A DNA stretch of 64,000 bases, taken from assembly GCF_003201475.1 (NCBI RefSeq), contig NZ_QJJK01000010.1, positions 247,536 to 311,535 of the forward strand. Reading direction: 5' to 3'. The stretch comes from Chelatococcus asaccharovorans (GTDB lineage: Bacteria; Pseudomonadota; Alphaproteobacteria; Rhizobiales; Beijerinckiaceae). Below the pieces are notes generated by a model. The model did not search any database. It saw only the letters and a program-made list of their open reading frames with translations, and was not told where the DNA came from. Positions 43,503 through 52,181 of the stretch are shown here, piece by piece. Position 1 is the first letter of the stretch; each line of letters begins with the position of its first letter. The position numbers were made by a program, and so were the translations under genes.

Positions 43503-44506
43503 CAGATCCTGCTTTCCTGTGCCGCTAGCCAACAGCGCGCTGCACGGCCGGGCGTGTGGGTTTCGAGGGGCGGCGGCGTCTGGCAGACATCGTGTGCCTG
43601 CGCGCAGCGGTTGCGGAACGCGCAGCCGGGCGGCAGGCGAGCCATGTCGGGCACCATGCCGGGGATCGCCTGCAACGGGGTCTTGGGCGCCATACCGGCC
43701 GCCGGCACCGAGGCCAGCAGGCCCCGGGTATAGGGATGCGCGGGCGCCTGCAGCACGCGTTCGCAGGGGCCGCTTTCCACCAGCTGGCCCGCATACATGA
43801 CCGCCACCCGGTGGGCGATGCGCGACACCACGCCCAGATCATGCGAGATGAAGATCATCGCCATCCCGATCCGCCGATTCAGCTGGGACAGAAGGTCTAT
43901 GATCTGCGCCTGTATGGTCACGTCCAGCGCGGTCGTGGGTTCGTCGGCGATGATAATCTCGGGGTCGCAGGCCAGCGCCATGGCGATCACCACCCTCTGG
44001 CGCTGCCCCCCAGAAAGCTGGTGCGGATATTGACGCAGGCGCAGATCGGGATCGGGGATGCCCACCAGCACGAGCAGTTCGCGGATCCGCGCAGCCAGCG
44101 CGGCCGGTGACAGGTTCAGATGCTGCCGCAGAACCTCGGCAATCTGGTCGCCGATCCGATACAGCGGGTCCAGCGAGCTCATCGGATCCTGAAAGATCAT
44201 GGCGATGCGCCGGCCGCGGATGGATTCCCATTCCCGTTCGGGCAATTGCAACAGGTTGCGCCCGCCGAAATCGACTCGTCCCCCGACCCGGGCCGTGCGC
44301 GCTAGAAGCCCGATCAGCGCCAGCGCGGTGGCCGACTTGCCGCAACCGGATTCGCCCACCAGCGCCAGAACCTCGCCCCGGTGCAGATCGAACGACACCC
44401 CCCGCACCGCCGGCGCCGTGCCGCCGTCGCGGCGGGCAAAGCCGACGGCCAGGTCGGCGACCGACAGAATGGCCGGCGCCGGGGTCTGCTTAGCCACCGC
44501 CGTCAT
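43502..44506 (-). CDS. Dipeptide-type ABC transporter ATPase, DppD-like, locus B
   Basis: A 334-residue ATPase starting in an ATGA overlap with the DppC-like gene. Walker A is GESGCGKSA, the Q loop IFQDPMSSLDPLYRIG, the signature LSGGQRQR, and Walker B IIIADEPTTALD, with HDLG after it. The C-terminal oligopeptide/dipeptide extension with clustered Cys (GCAFRNRCAQAHDVC) is intact, in contrast to the shortened DppF-like protein at 23477. The two together would form the usual ATPase pair. Confidence 0.94.
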   Translation of the reverse strand: MTAVAKQTPAPAILSVADLAVGFARRDGGTAPAVRGVSFDLHRGEVLALVGESGCGKSATALALIGLLARTARVGGRVDFGGRNLLQLPEREWESIRGRRIAMIFQDPMSSLDPLYRIGDQIAEVLRQHLNLSPAALAARIRELLVLVGIPDPDLRLRQYPHQLSGGQRQRVVIAMALACDPEIIIADEPTTALDVTIQAQIIDLLSQLNRRIGMAMIFISHDLGVVSRIAHRVAVMYAGQLVESGPCERVLQAPAHPYTRGLLASVPAAGMAPKTPLQAIPGMVPDMARLPPGCAFRNRCAQAHDVCQTPPPLETHTPGRAARCWLAAQESRI

Positions 44507-45354
44507 CGCCGGGCCTCCGGGTTGATGTAATCCTGCACCCAGTCGCCCAGCACGTTGACCGCCATGATGACCAGAAAGATCGTCAGCGCTGGAAACAGTA
44601 TTGGCCAAGGGTTGTTGTAGATATAAGGCTTCAGGCTGCCCACCATCTGGCCCCACGAGGTGGTCGGCGGAGGTGATCCCAGACCTAGAAAGCTTAGGCT
44701 CGCCTCCAGCAGCAACGCCGAGGATACGGTCAGCGTGAACTTGACCACGATGATCGGCATGATGTTGGGTAGGATATCGCTGAAGATGATGCGCGTGCCG
44801 CTGGCCCCCATTGCACGCGCGGCCGTCACATAATCAGCATGCCGGGCGGACTGGACCATGGCGCTGACCATCTTGATAAACTGGGGCGTGTAGATGACGC
44901 CGATGGTCACCGTCAGCACCATGGGGTCTGGCGCCACCAGCGACATGACCAGAATGGCGAAGAAAATGTCCGGCAGTGCGATGAAGATATCGGCGGTGCT
45001 GGTCACCGCCGCCTCCAGCCGCCCACCCACATACGAGACCACCAGCCCGATCAGCGACCCGGCCACCGCGGCCAGCAGCGTCGCCCCCACCGCCACCAGA
45101 ACTGAGGTGCGCGACGCGACGATTAGCCGGCTGAGAATGTCGCGCCCCAGTTCGTCTGTGCCAAACCAGTGGGCAGGACCCGGCGAGGTCAGGATCGCAG
45201 TATAATCATAGCCGGTCACAGAATATGGCGCGATCCGTTCGCCCAAAGCCGCGAAAAGTAAGGCAATCGTCAAGACCGGCAACGCGAACCACAGGCGCCA
45301 GTCGGCCTGACCCAGAATCTTGGCGATGATCTTGCGCACAAAGGTGTCAGACAT
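44503..45354 (-). CDS. Dipeptide-type ABC transporter permease, DppC-like, locus B
   Basis: A 283-residue permease with a first membrane helix, HWFGTDELGRDILSRLIVASRTSV, five further hydrophobic segments and the EAA loop VTAARAMGASGTRIIFSDILPN; it ends NVLGDWVQDYINPEARR. It starts within the end of the DppB-like gene. It is the counterpart of the locus A permease at 12407. Confidence 0.94.
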   Translation of the reverse strand: MSDTFVRKIIAKILGQADWRLWFALPVLTIALLFAALGERIAPYSVTGYDYTAILTSPGPAHWFGTDELGRDILSRLIVASRTSVLVAVGATLLAAVAGSLIGLVVSYVGGRLEAAVTSTADIFIALPDIFFAILVMSLVAPDPMVLTVTIGVIYTPQFIKMVSAMVQSARHADYVTAARAMGASGTRIIFSDILPNIMPIIVVKFTLTVSSALLLEASLSFLGLGSPPPTTSWGQMVGSLKPYIYNNPWPILFPALTIFLVIMAVNVLGDWVQDYINPEARR

Positions 45355-46291
45355 CGCGGCGCCTCGGGTTGATCACGCCCATCAGCACATCCATTGTCAG
45401 ACTGATGAAGGAAAAGACCAGAAAGATGATGAACAGGCTGGCCTGGATCGCGGGATAGTCGCGTGCATAGCAGGCCTCAATCAGATAGGAGCTGAGGCCA
45501 GGCCAGTTGAACAGGCTTTCGATCACCACCATGCCGCCCAGCATCGAGCCGATGCGCATGCCCACCACGCTGATCACCGGGATCATCGCATTGGGTAGGG
45601 CGTGGCGATAGACGGCGCGCCGCTCGGACACACCCTTGGCGCGCACAGTGCGCACGTAATCCCGGTTCAACGTTTCGGCCAGACTGGCCCGGGTCACACG
45701 CTGTACCACCCCGGCAAAGCCCAGACCCAGCGTCAGCGACGGCAGGATCATCGCGCGCAGGTTAGCCGCGGGATCCTGCAGAAAGGGAGTGTAGCCCGAT
45801 GACGGCAGCCAACCCAAGGTGATGCTGAACAGGATGATCAGGATCAGACCCTTGACGAAGGTGGGCGCCGAAAGCCCCACCAGTGCCACGACCGATGCGG
45901 TATGGCCAATGAGGCTGTCGGGGCGTCGCGCCGCGACCACCCCCAAGGGAATGCCGATGCACAGGCTGACCAGAATGCCACCCGCCATCAGCTCCAGCGA
46001 CCGGGGTAACCGCTTGACCAACTCCTCGGCAACCGGCCGCCCCGTGGCGATGGAATTGCCAAAGTCGAACTGCACAAGCCCGCCCAGCCAGTGCAGGTAT
46101 TGCACCGGAACCGGTACATCCATGCCCAGCCGCGCGGCCATCTGGGCCACCACCTCGGGCGTCGCGGCGCTTTCGCCCAGCCGCATCAGCACCGGATCGC
46201 CCGGCAGGATACGGATGGCAAAGAACACCAGACTGGAGGAGACCAGCACCGTCAGCAGCGCCACGATGATGCGCCGGATATAATAGTTCAT
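45347..46291 (-). CDS. Dipeptide-type ABC transporter permease, DppB-like, locus B
   Basis: A 314-residue permease: MNYYIRRIIVALLTVLVSSSLVFF membrane helix (seen as IIVALLTVLVSSS), LPGDPVLMRLGESAAT, EAA loop DYVRTVRAKGVSERRAVYRHALPN and a terminal VLMGVINPRRRDV. The gene overlaps the lyase stop by 4 bp and the DppC start by 8 bp, so the unit lyase-B-C-D-aminotransferase is translated as a tightly coupled set. Confidence 0.94.
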   Translation of the reverse strand: MNYYIRRIIVALLTVLVSSSLVFFAIRILPGDPVLMRLGESAATPEVVAQMAARLGMDVPVPVQYLHWLGGLVQFDFGNSIATGRPVAEELVKRLPRSLELMAGGILVSLCIGIPLGVVAARRPDSLIGHTASVVALVGLSAPTFVKGLILIILFSITLGWLPSSGYTPFLQDPAANLRAMILPSLTLGLGFAGVVQRVTRASLAETLNRDYVRTVRAKGVSERRAVYRHALPNAMIPVISVVGMRIGSMLGGMVVIESLFNWPGLSSYLIEACYARDYPAIQASLFIIFLVFSFISLTMDVLMGVINPRRRDV

Positions 46292-47469
46292 GGCGCGGCC
46301 GCTTTCGCCAATGCGGCGTCCAAATAGCCGAAAACCCGGTCGAGATCGTCGCGCAGGTCGCGCGGATCTTCCAGCCCGATGCTGAGCCTGATGTATGTGG
46401 CCCCCGGCACCGGCGGCCAGTTTCGGATGTCGTCCACTGTCATCGGTACCATCAGGCTATGCGCCCCGCCCCAGGAGGCGCCGATGGCGAAGAACCGCGC
46501 CTGTTCGATGGCCGCATCCAGTACAGCGACCGAGGGCTCCTCGAGCTGGACTGTGAAGGTGGCGCTGTGGCCCGAGGCTTCGCGCGCCCAGATCGCCGAA
46601 CCATCGCAGTCGGTAAAGGCCGGGTGCAGCACCCGCCGCACCGAGGCAAAGCTGCGCAGATGCCCCGCCAGCTCCAGCGCCACCCGCCCGGCGTGCGCCA
46701 ACCGCACCCCCATGGAGGCCAACCCGCGCAACGCCAGACTGCAATCATCGGGCGACACGTTGATGCCCAGCGTGGTGCGCGCCTCTTTCAGCCTCAAGTA
46801 TAGGTCGCGGTCGTTCACGGCGACCGAGCCCATCAGGATGTCGGAATGTCCGCCGGCATATTTGGTGAGCGCCTGCATGGCGATATCGACGCCCAACTCC
46901 AGCGGCCGCAGCAACAGCGGCGTGGCCCAGGTGTTGTCGCAGCCGGTCAGGATGCCATGCGCCCGCGCCAGAGCCGCAATGGCGCGCAGATCCTGAACCT
47001 CCATCGTCGTTGATCCGGGTGATTCCATCCAGATCAGCCGCACATCCGCGCCCAGAAGCCCGGGCAGGTCGGAGGCATCAGGGCGATAGATGGAATGCGC
47101 GATCCCCAGACCGGCCAGCATCGTGGCGCAGAATTTCCGCACAGGCGGATAGACGCTATCGGGGATCAGCACCCGGTCGCCCTGGCGCAGCACGGCCAGC
47201 ATCACCAGACTGATCGCCGACATGCCCGAAGGCATCAGCGTGCAATGCGCCGCCCCTTCCAGCGCGGCGATCTGGGCCTCGAGCACTCGGGCAGTGGGGG
47301 TGCCGTTCAGGCCATAGGAATAGCCGTCAGGGCCACGCTGCTTGCGGTCGCGATAGTCCTGCGCCGATGCAAAGACGATGGTCGAGGCGCGATGCACACC
47401 CGGGACCAGGGCGGCGAACCCCTCATGCGAGACGGCCGGCTGGTGTACGCATCGTGTGAGGTTTCTCAT
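46288..47469 (-). CDS. Cystathionine beta-lyase-like PLP enzyme, locus B
   Basis: A 393-residue trans-sulfuration-family enzyme: HRASTIVFASAQDY, YSYGLNGTPTARVLEAQ, MPSGMSAISLV, CDNTWATPLL with the PLP-pairing Asp, and Schiff-base Lys203 in TKYAGGHSDILMG. It matches the locus A enzyme in nearly every motif, including IAALEG.AH, SVYPPVR.FC and ESPGSTTMEVQD. It is the first gene of the leftward importer unit and is transcribed from the palindrome-bearing promoter shared with the IclR gene. Confidence 0.92.
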   Translation of the reverse strand: MRNLTRCVHQPAVSHEGFAALVPGVHRASTIVFASAQDYRDRKQRGPDGYSYGLNGTPTARVLEAQIAALEGAAHCTLMPSGMSAISLVMLAVLRQGDRVLIPDSVYPPVRKFCATMLAGLGIAHSIYRPDASDLPGLLGADVRLIWMESPGSTTMEVQDLRAIAALARAHGILTGCDNTWATPLLLRPLELGVDIAMQALTKYAGGHSDILMGSVAVNDRDLYLRLKEARTTLGINVSPDDCSLALRGLASMGVRLAHAGRVALELAGHLRSFASVRRVLHPAFTDCDGSAIWAREASGHSATFTVQLEEPSVAVLDAAIEQARFFAIGASWGGAHSLMVPMTVDDIRNWPPVPGATYIRLSIGLEDPRDLRDDLDRVFGYLDAALAKAAAP

Positions 47470-47493
47470 GGGTCGGTCCCGGCGCTCTGAATT

Positions 47494-47522
47494 GTAACTA
47501 TTATCGTTACACTGTTGCGATA
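47494..47522. promoter_or_regulatory. IclR-type operator between the lyase and IclR genes
   Basis: TATCGTTACACTGTTGCGATA (47502-47522; a 21-bp near-palindrome with 17 symmetrical positions) is flanked by GTAAC/GTTAC (47494-47510) that overlaps it. The 14 bases CTATTATCGTTACA also occur at 25911-25924. It is a likely autoregulatory and operon operator for the IclR protein. Confidence 0.7.
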
Positions 47523-47604
47523 CTGATAGGAACTGCTATTCTTGTTGTCAACTAGGGGCGATCGTGGGCATGCACGGTCGGTGACCGATGGAAGAAGGGT
47601 TATT

Positions 47605-48375
47605 ATGGCGGGCAGTCAGTCGCTGGAACGGGGGCTCGAGATACTCGAGATCCTTGACAAATCCTCCACGCCGCTGGGCGTGCGGGAAATCGCGCGCCGT
47701 CTTGAGATCAGCGCAACCATCGTGCAGCGACTGGTGAACTCGCTGTCTTCGCTGCAATACGTGGTGCAGGATCCCGAGACCAAGCGCTATTCCATCGGCT
47801 ACCGGGTACTCGGCCTGGGCTGGACGCTGATGCAGAAGGACCCGTTGATCGCCGCCGCCCAGCCGCATCTGGAACGTTTGGCGAGCTCGCATTTGTTAAA
47901 CGGCTATCTGGGGCGGCTGCACGGCAACCGGGCGATCTATCTGCTTTCGTTGCAAAGCGAGGGACCCATCGCCATCCGCAGTGTGCCGGGCAGCCTGACC
48001 TGGCTACACAGCACGGCCATGGGTAAGGTGCTGCTGGCCGGTCTTCACCCCGACGAGGCGCGCCGCCTGCTGGAAAGCGAGCCGCTGCCCCAGATCACCC
48101 CCAGCACGGTCACCAATGTCGACACGCTGCTGGCGCAGGTGAAACAGATCCAGCTGACGGGCGTAGCGGTGGCTAACGGCGAAAACATCGCGGGCGTGAT
48201 CTCAGTGGGCGCGCCGGTGCGCGACAACTCGGGCCGCACGATGGCGGCGATGAGCGCCGCCTATGCCGCCTGGTCCTCGCCTGAACTTTCTGTGGACAGG
48301 GTTTCGGCGCTGGTGGCCGAAAGTGCCGCGCAGGTGTCGCGCACGCTGGGCTATCGGCCGGTAATCGCGGGCTGA
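47605..48375 (+). CDS. IclR-family transcriptional regulator
   Basis: A 256-residue regulator with its ATG at 47605 after GAAGAAGGGTTATT. The winged HTH lies at about 5-65 (LERGLEILEILDKSSTPLGVREIARR in parts: LERGLEILEIL, GVREIARRLEIS, IVQRLVNSL). The effector domain is 80-250 (NGYLGRLHGNRAIYLLS, WLHSTAMGKVLLAGL, VANGENIAGVISVGAPV, as usual). It is divergent from the lyase/importer unit. Matching palindromes at 25.9-26.1 kb suggest it also controls the binding-protein/DppF and M24/class-V units. Confidence 0.93.
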   Translation: MAGSQSLERGLEILEILDKSSTPLGVREIARRLEISATIVQRLVNSLSSLQYVVQDPETKRYSIGYRVLGLGWTLMQKDPLIAAAQPHLERLASSHLLNGYLGRLHGNRAIYLLSLQSEGPIAIRSVPGSLTWLHSTAMGKVLLAGLHPDEARRLLESEPLPQITPSTVTNVDTLLAQVKQIQLTGVAVANGENIAGVISVGAPVRDNSGRTMAAMSAAYAAWSSPELSVDRVSALVAESAAQVSRTLGYRPVIAG

Positions 48376-49886
48376 TCGGGACGCGGCCGGCGCGGCATCG
48401 CCGCCTCGATGGCGGCGCCCGCTGCCAACAACGCCTCATCGGCGCCGTGTCTGCCAACCAGTTGCAGCCCGATGGGCAAGCCCGCCGTATCGAACCCGGC
48501 CCGGATGGTCAGCGCCGGATGGCCGGTCAGGTTCGCCACCTGCAGGAACGAGGATGGCCGCAGCGGATCGGCCAGCGCGTCGATCCCGGCCAGCAGCGGC
48601 GCGGTTGTGGCGGTGGCCGGCGTCAGCAACAGGTCGCAGCCCCGCGTCGCCGCACGGAATCGCGTGACCAGCATTGGCGCCGCGGCCAGTATCCGCGCAT
48701 AGTCCTGTGCCTGAAGAAGGGCGGCCGGAGCCACGCGCCAGCGGAACACGTCGGAATGGTCGGCATACCTCGCCCGCAGCGACGGTCCGTGCACCTGCCA
48801 CGCCCCCCAGGCCGTCAGCAGCGACACGACCGCCCGGAAACATGCCATGTGCGGTAGAAGCACCCCGCGCAACCGCGCGCCCATGGACTGCACCAGCTGC
48901 CCCATCTGGTCCATCGCGGCGCGGATGCAGGGGGCGACCTGCGCCTCAGCATCCAGCCAGCTATAGGGAATGCCGATGGTCAGCCCGGCTAGGTCGCGAT
49001 CCGCGGCAGCCGCCGGCGCCCCGACCATCACGCCAAAGCCCTGCGCACAATCGGCGACGCTTCGCGCCAGTGGCCCCACATGGTCCAGCGGGGGTGCCAG
49101 GGGAACGACGCCCGCCGTGCTGATACGGTCGCGCGTCGGTTTCAGTGACACCACGCCACAATGCGCTGCGGGGATACGCAGCGACCCGCCCGTATCGCTG
49201 CCCACCGCCAGATGCCCCAGCCCGGCCGCCAGCGCAACGGCCGCGCCGCTGGACGAGCCTCCGGCATAGCGCTGCCTGTCCCACGGGTTGCGTGGCTGGG
49301 GAAAGGGCACGTCATCAGTCGGCCCGCCAAAGGCGAATTCGTGCGTCGCACTCTTGCCCGTCAACACCGCGCCTGCTGCCAGCAGGGCCGCAACCACCGG
49401 CGCATCGCGTGTCGCCACGACATCCAGCCGCAGGCGCGACTGACAGGTGGTGCGCACCGCGGCCACGTCGATGATATCCTTGAGGTTGAAGGGCACGCCG
49501 TCCAGCGGCCCTCGCGGGGCGCCGTCCCGATAGCACAACTCGGCCGTCCGTGCCGCCGCCAGTGCCAGCGGACGGGTGACGGTCACATGGCTGTGCAGCG
49601 TATCGTCCAACCGTTCGATCCGGTCCAGCAGCCCGGCCGTATGGTCCACCGGCGAAAGGTCGCGCCGGGTAAAGGCCGCAGTCAGGCCGGTGATGCTGTC
49701 TAGCGGCCCCTCGGGTGGCAAGCTGAAATCCGGCGCGCCGACGCCTGTGTCCGGCGGAGGCAGCTCGGGGCTACGGTCCAGTTCCGCCAGCCACCGCTGC
49801 ATGATCTGCCAGCGGCGGACCAGTTGGTCGATCTCGGCATCCTCCAGCCGGCCGAAAAGCGCATTGAAGATGTCCTGCGGCTGCAT
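48351..49886 (-). CDS. Amidase signature-family hydrolase
   Basis: A 511-residue amidase with the Ser-cisSer-Lys triad: Lys136 in PFNLKDIIDV, the cis-Ser in the YAGGSSSGAA loop (about 211-213) and the nucleophile Ser235 in SDTGGSLRIPA. The ATG at 49886 follows the creatininase-like stop after 4 bases; upstream in-frame sequence belongs to that gene. The family hydrolyses amides, carbamates and glutamine-type substrates. It is the last of a three-gene leftward operon (monooxygenase, creatininase-like, amidase) and overlaps the convergent IclR end by 25 bp. Confidence 0.93.
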   Translation of the reverse strand: MQPQDIFNALFGRLEDAEIDQLVRRWQIMQRWLAELDRSPELPPPDTGVGAPDFSLPPEGPLDSITGLTAAFTRRDLSPVDHTAGLLDRIERLDDTLHSHVTVTRPLALAAARTAELCYRDGAPRGPLDGVPFNLKDIIDVAAVRTTCQSRLRLDVVATRDAPVVAALLAAGAVLTGKSATHEFAFGGPTDDVPFPQPRNPWDRQRYAGGSSSGAAVALAAGLGHLAVGSDTGGSLRIPAAHCGVVSLKPTRDRISTAGVVPLAPPLDHVGPLARSVADCAQGFGVMVGAPAAAADRDLAGLTIGIPYSWLDAEAQVAPCIRAAMDQMGQLVQSMGARLRGVLLPHMACFRAVVSLLTAWGAWQVHGPSLRARYADHSDVFRWRVAPAALLQAQDYARILAAAPMLVTRFRAATRGCDLLLTPATATTAPLLAGIDALADPLRPSSFLQVANLTGHPALTIRAGFDTAGLPIGLQLVGRHGADEALLAAGAAIEAAMPRRPRPDQPAITGR

Positions 49887-49890
49887 GTAC

Positions 49891-50682
49891 CTAGCCCTCG
49901 CAATCTGCCGGTAGCGATTGCAGATGGCGCACCACACGCGCCGTTGCCGACACGATGTAGTCAGCAAACATACGACCCGCCTCCGCATTGGCCAGCGAGG
50001 GATCTCCGCCCACCACCAGATCACAGTGATCGGCGATCCGCACGGGCGCATTCAGCGTGATTTCGTCGAGCCGCAGCCCGGTCAGCCCGGCCGTAGGCAG
50101 GCCCATCAGGCTGCGGCGCAGGGGCTCGGGCCGCGCCAGTTCGCGCCGGGTCAGACTGGGCAGCAGGTGTTCATAGACCGAACCGATGGGATCGCTGCCA
50201 TGGCCGAAGGCGCGCGGCGCATCAGCCCCATGCGCCGCCTGCCGCACCGATTGCGGCACCAGCGGCCAGATGTTCAGCCAGGGAATGATCACCCCCCGTT
50301 CGTTGCGCAGGTCGCGAAGTACCAGATCGATCAGTGCAGTGTTACCGGTGTGGCCGTTGAAGACCAGTAGCCGCCGCAGCCCATGGTTCAGGAACGACAG
50401 CAGCATGTCGCGCAGCACCGCACGAAAGGTGTCGGGCGCCAGTTGCACCGACCCCGGCACCGTCTGGAAGCAATCGGCAAAGCCGAAAGGCAGTACCGGC
50501 GCCACCAACGCCCCGGTCTCCTCAGCCACGCGCCGGGCCAGCAATCGGGCCAGCATGAAATCGCCCATCGGGTTGCTGGGCCCCTGGGTTTCCTGGCTAC
50601 CTAGCGGGATCAGGATCACCGGATCCTGGGCCGCCCGTTCCTGAAACTCCGGGTGGGTCATTTCCTCGATCAGATGCTTCAT
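49891..50682 (-). CDS. Creatininase-family protein with an altered metal site
   Basis: A 263-residue protein of the creatininase amidohydrolase fold. The metal motif, usually G-S-x-E-x-H-G-P-H-x-P, reads LGSQETQGPSNPMGDF: Glu31 and Asp41 are kept, but the ligand His is Gln33. VFNGHTGNTALI keeps His111, and the later Glu segment reads FGHGSDPIGS. It may bind one metal or a different one. Relatives open lactams (creatinine) or deformylate amides. Between a monooxygenase and an amidase, a ring-opening or amide-cleaving step is plausible. Not certain to be active. Confidence 0.82.
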   Translation of the reverse strand: MKHLIEEMTHPEFQERAAQDPVILIPLGSQETQGPSNPMGDFMLARLLARRVAEETGALVAPVLPFGFADCFQTVPGSVQLAPDTFRAVLRDMLLSFLNHGLRRLLVFNGHTGNTALIDLVLRDLRNERGVIIPWLNIWPLVPQSVRQAAHGADAPRAFGHGSDPIGSVYEHLLPSLTRRELARPEPLRRSLMGLPTAGLTGLRLDEITLNAPVRIADHCDLVVGGDPSLANAEAGRMFADYIVSATARVVRHLQSLPADCEG

Positions 50683-50715
50683 GTCGCCCGGCCCCCTGCC
50701 AACCTCGTGGTACGT

Positions 50716-52038
50716 TCAAGCATGGCGGCTGGCGGGGCGCGGCACGCCCAGATTCTCGCGCAGCGTCGCCCCTTCATAGACCGTCCGGTAAACGCCCCTG
50801 TCCTGCAGTTCAGGAACCACAAGATCGACGAAATCCTCGATCCCGCCGGGCAAGGTGGCCGGGATGATGTTGAACCCGTCGGCGCCCCGGCCATCAACCC
50901 ATTCCTGCATGGCATCGGCCACCTGTCCGGGGGTCCCGATCACCGTGCGGTGCCCCCGGCCCATCGAGGCGGCCAGATACAGGTCGCGGATGGTCCAGTT
51001 GTTGCGGGCCGCCATGTCCAGCAGCACCTTGGCGCGGCTGCGATGCTGAGGGTCGTTGGGCACCGGCACGGGGCCGTCTATGGGATAGGCCGACAGATCG
51101 CCCATCGGGCCATAGACATGCGCCAGCCCGACCAGCGGGTGGATCAGGGCCTGCAACTCTTCGTATTTGTTCCGCGCCTCGGCCTCGGTCGGGGCGACGA
51201 TGGCCAGCAGCCCGGGCAGGATTTTCAGCGCATCCTCGTCGCGGCCATGCCGGGCCAGCTTTGACTTGACCGAACGGTAATAGGCCTGCGCATCGCCCAG
51301 ATCGGTATGGGCCACAAAGCAGACATCGGCACTGGCGGCGGCGATCTCCTGACCGGCTTCCGAGCTTCCGGCCTGCACCAGCACCGGATAGCCCTGTACC
51401 GGCCGTTCTACCGTCAGCGGTCCGCGCACCTGGAAATGCGGCCCCGCATGGTTCAGCACATGCAGCCCATCCGGCCGGAAGAACAGGCCCTCGGCCTTGT
51501 CACGGACAAAGGCGTCCTGATCCCAGGAATCCCACAGGCCCTTGGTCACCTCCACGAATTCAGCCGCGCGGTCATAACGTTCATCATAGTCGAAATGCCG
51601 GTCGCGATTGAAATTCCAGGCCTCTTCCTCGGACCATGAGGTGACGATGTTCCACCCGGCCCGCCCGCCGCTGATATGGTCGATCGAGGCAAATTTCCGA
51701 GCGATGTGGAACGGTTCATTGTAGCTGGTCGAGGCAGTCGCGACCAGACCGATGTGGCTGGTCACCATGGCCAGCGCTGCCAGCATGGTGAGCGGCTCCA
51801 GTTCGACATTGCGGTCCGACCGCGCTAAGGATCCGGGCGGATTGTCGCGCTGCCGCAGGCCCAGACCGTCCGCCAGAAACACCATGTCGAACAGCCCCCG
51901 TTCGGCGGTTTGCGCGATATGGGCAAAATGCGCGATCCGCATCGCTCCGTCGGCCGGAACCGCCGGATGGCGCCAACCACCGGCGTGATAGCCCAGTTGC
52001 CGCATGGACAGGCCCAACTTGATCTGACGTTTCGACAT
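50716..52038 (-). CDS. FMN-dependent LLM-class monooxygenase (NtaA/SnaA/DszA family), second copy
   Basis: A 440-residue protein with its ATG at 52038 after AAGGAGTGCCACGA. It has the family's IKLGLSMRQLGYHAGGW, ERGLFDMVFLADG, EPLTMLAALAMVTSHIGLVATASTSY, HISGGRAGWNIVTSWSEEEAWNF and VLVQAGSSEAGQEIA. It is clearly related to the protein at 40722 but not a recent duplicate. It has no adjacent reductase and may share the one at 42056. The operon partners point to oxidation of an N- or S-heterocycle or amine followed by amide cleavage. Confidence 0.94.
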   Translation of the reverse strand: MSKRQIKLGLSMRQLGYHAGGWRHPAVPADGAMRIAHFAHIAQTAERGLFDMVFLADGLGLRQRDNPPGSLARSDRNVELEPLTMLAALAMVTSHIGLVATASTSYNEPFHIARKFASIDHISGGRAGWNIVTSWSEEEAWNFNRDRHFDYDERYDRAAEFVEVTKGLWDSWDQDAFVRDKAEGLFFRPDGLHVLNHAGPHFQVRGPLTVERPVQGYPVLVQAGSSEAGQEIAAASADVCFVAHTDLGDAQAYYRSVKSKLARHGRDEDALKILPGLLAIVAPTEAEARNKYEELQALIHPLVGLAHVYGPMGDLSAYPIDGPVPVPNDPQHRSRAKVLLDMAARNNWTIRDLYLAASMGRGHRTVIGTPGQVADAMQEWVDGRGADGFNIIPATLPGGIEDFVDLVVPELQDRGVYRTVYEGATLRENLGVPRPASRHA

Positions 52039-52181
52039 TCGTGGCACTCCTTGCTGATGGGGGTGAGCGTCTGAACCGCTTGCGGCCATCATCCTGGTTT
52101 CCCTTATCTCAGCGCCCCGTCCGTGCATTGACAAACGACGGCTCGTCGCTTCAGGTGAATGAAATTCAACCGAGTCCGGCC

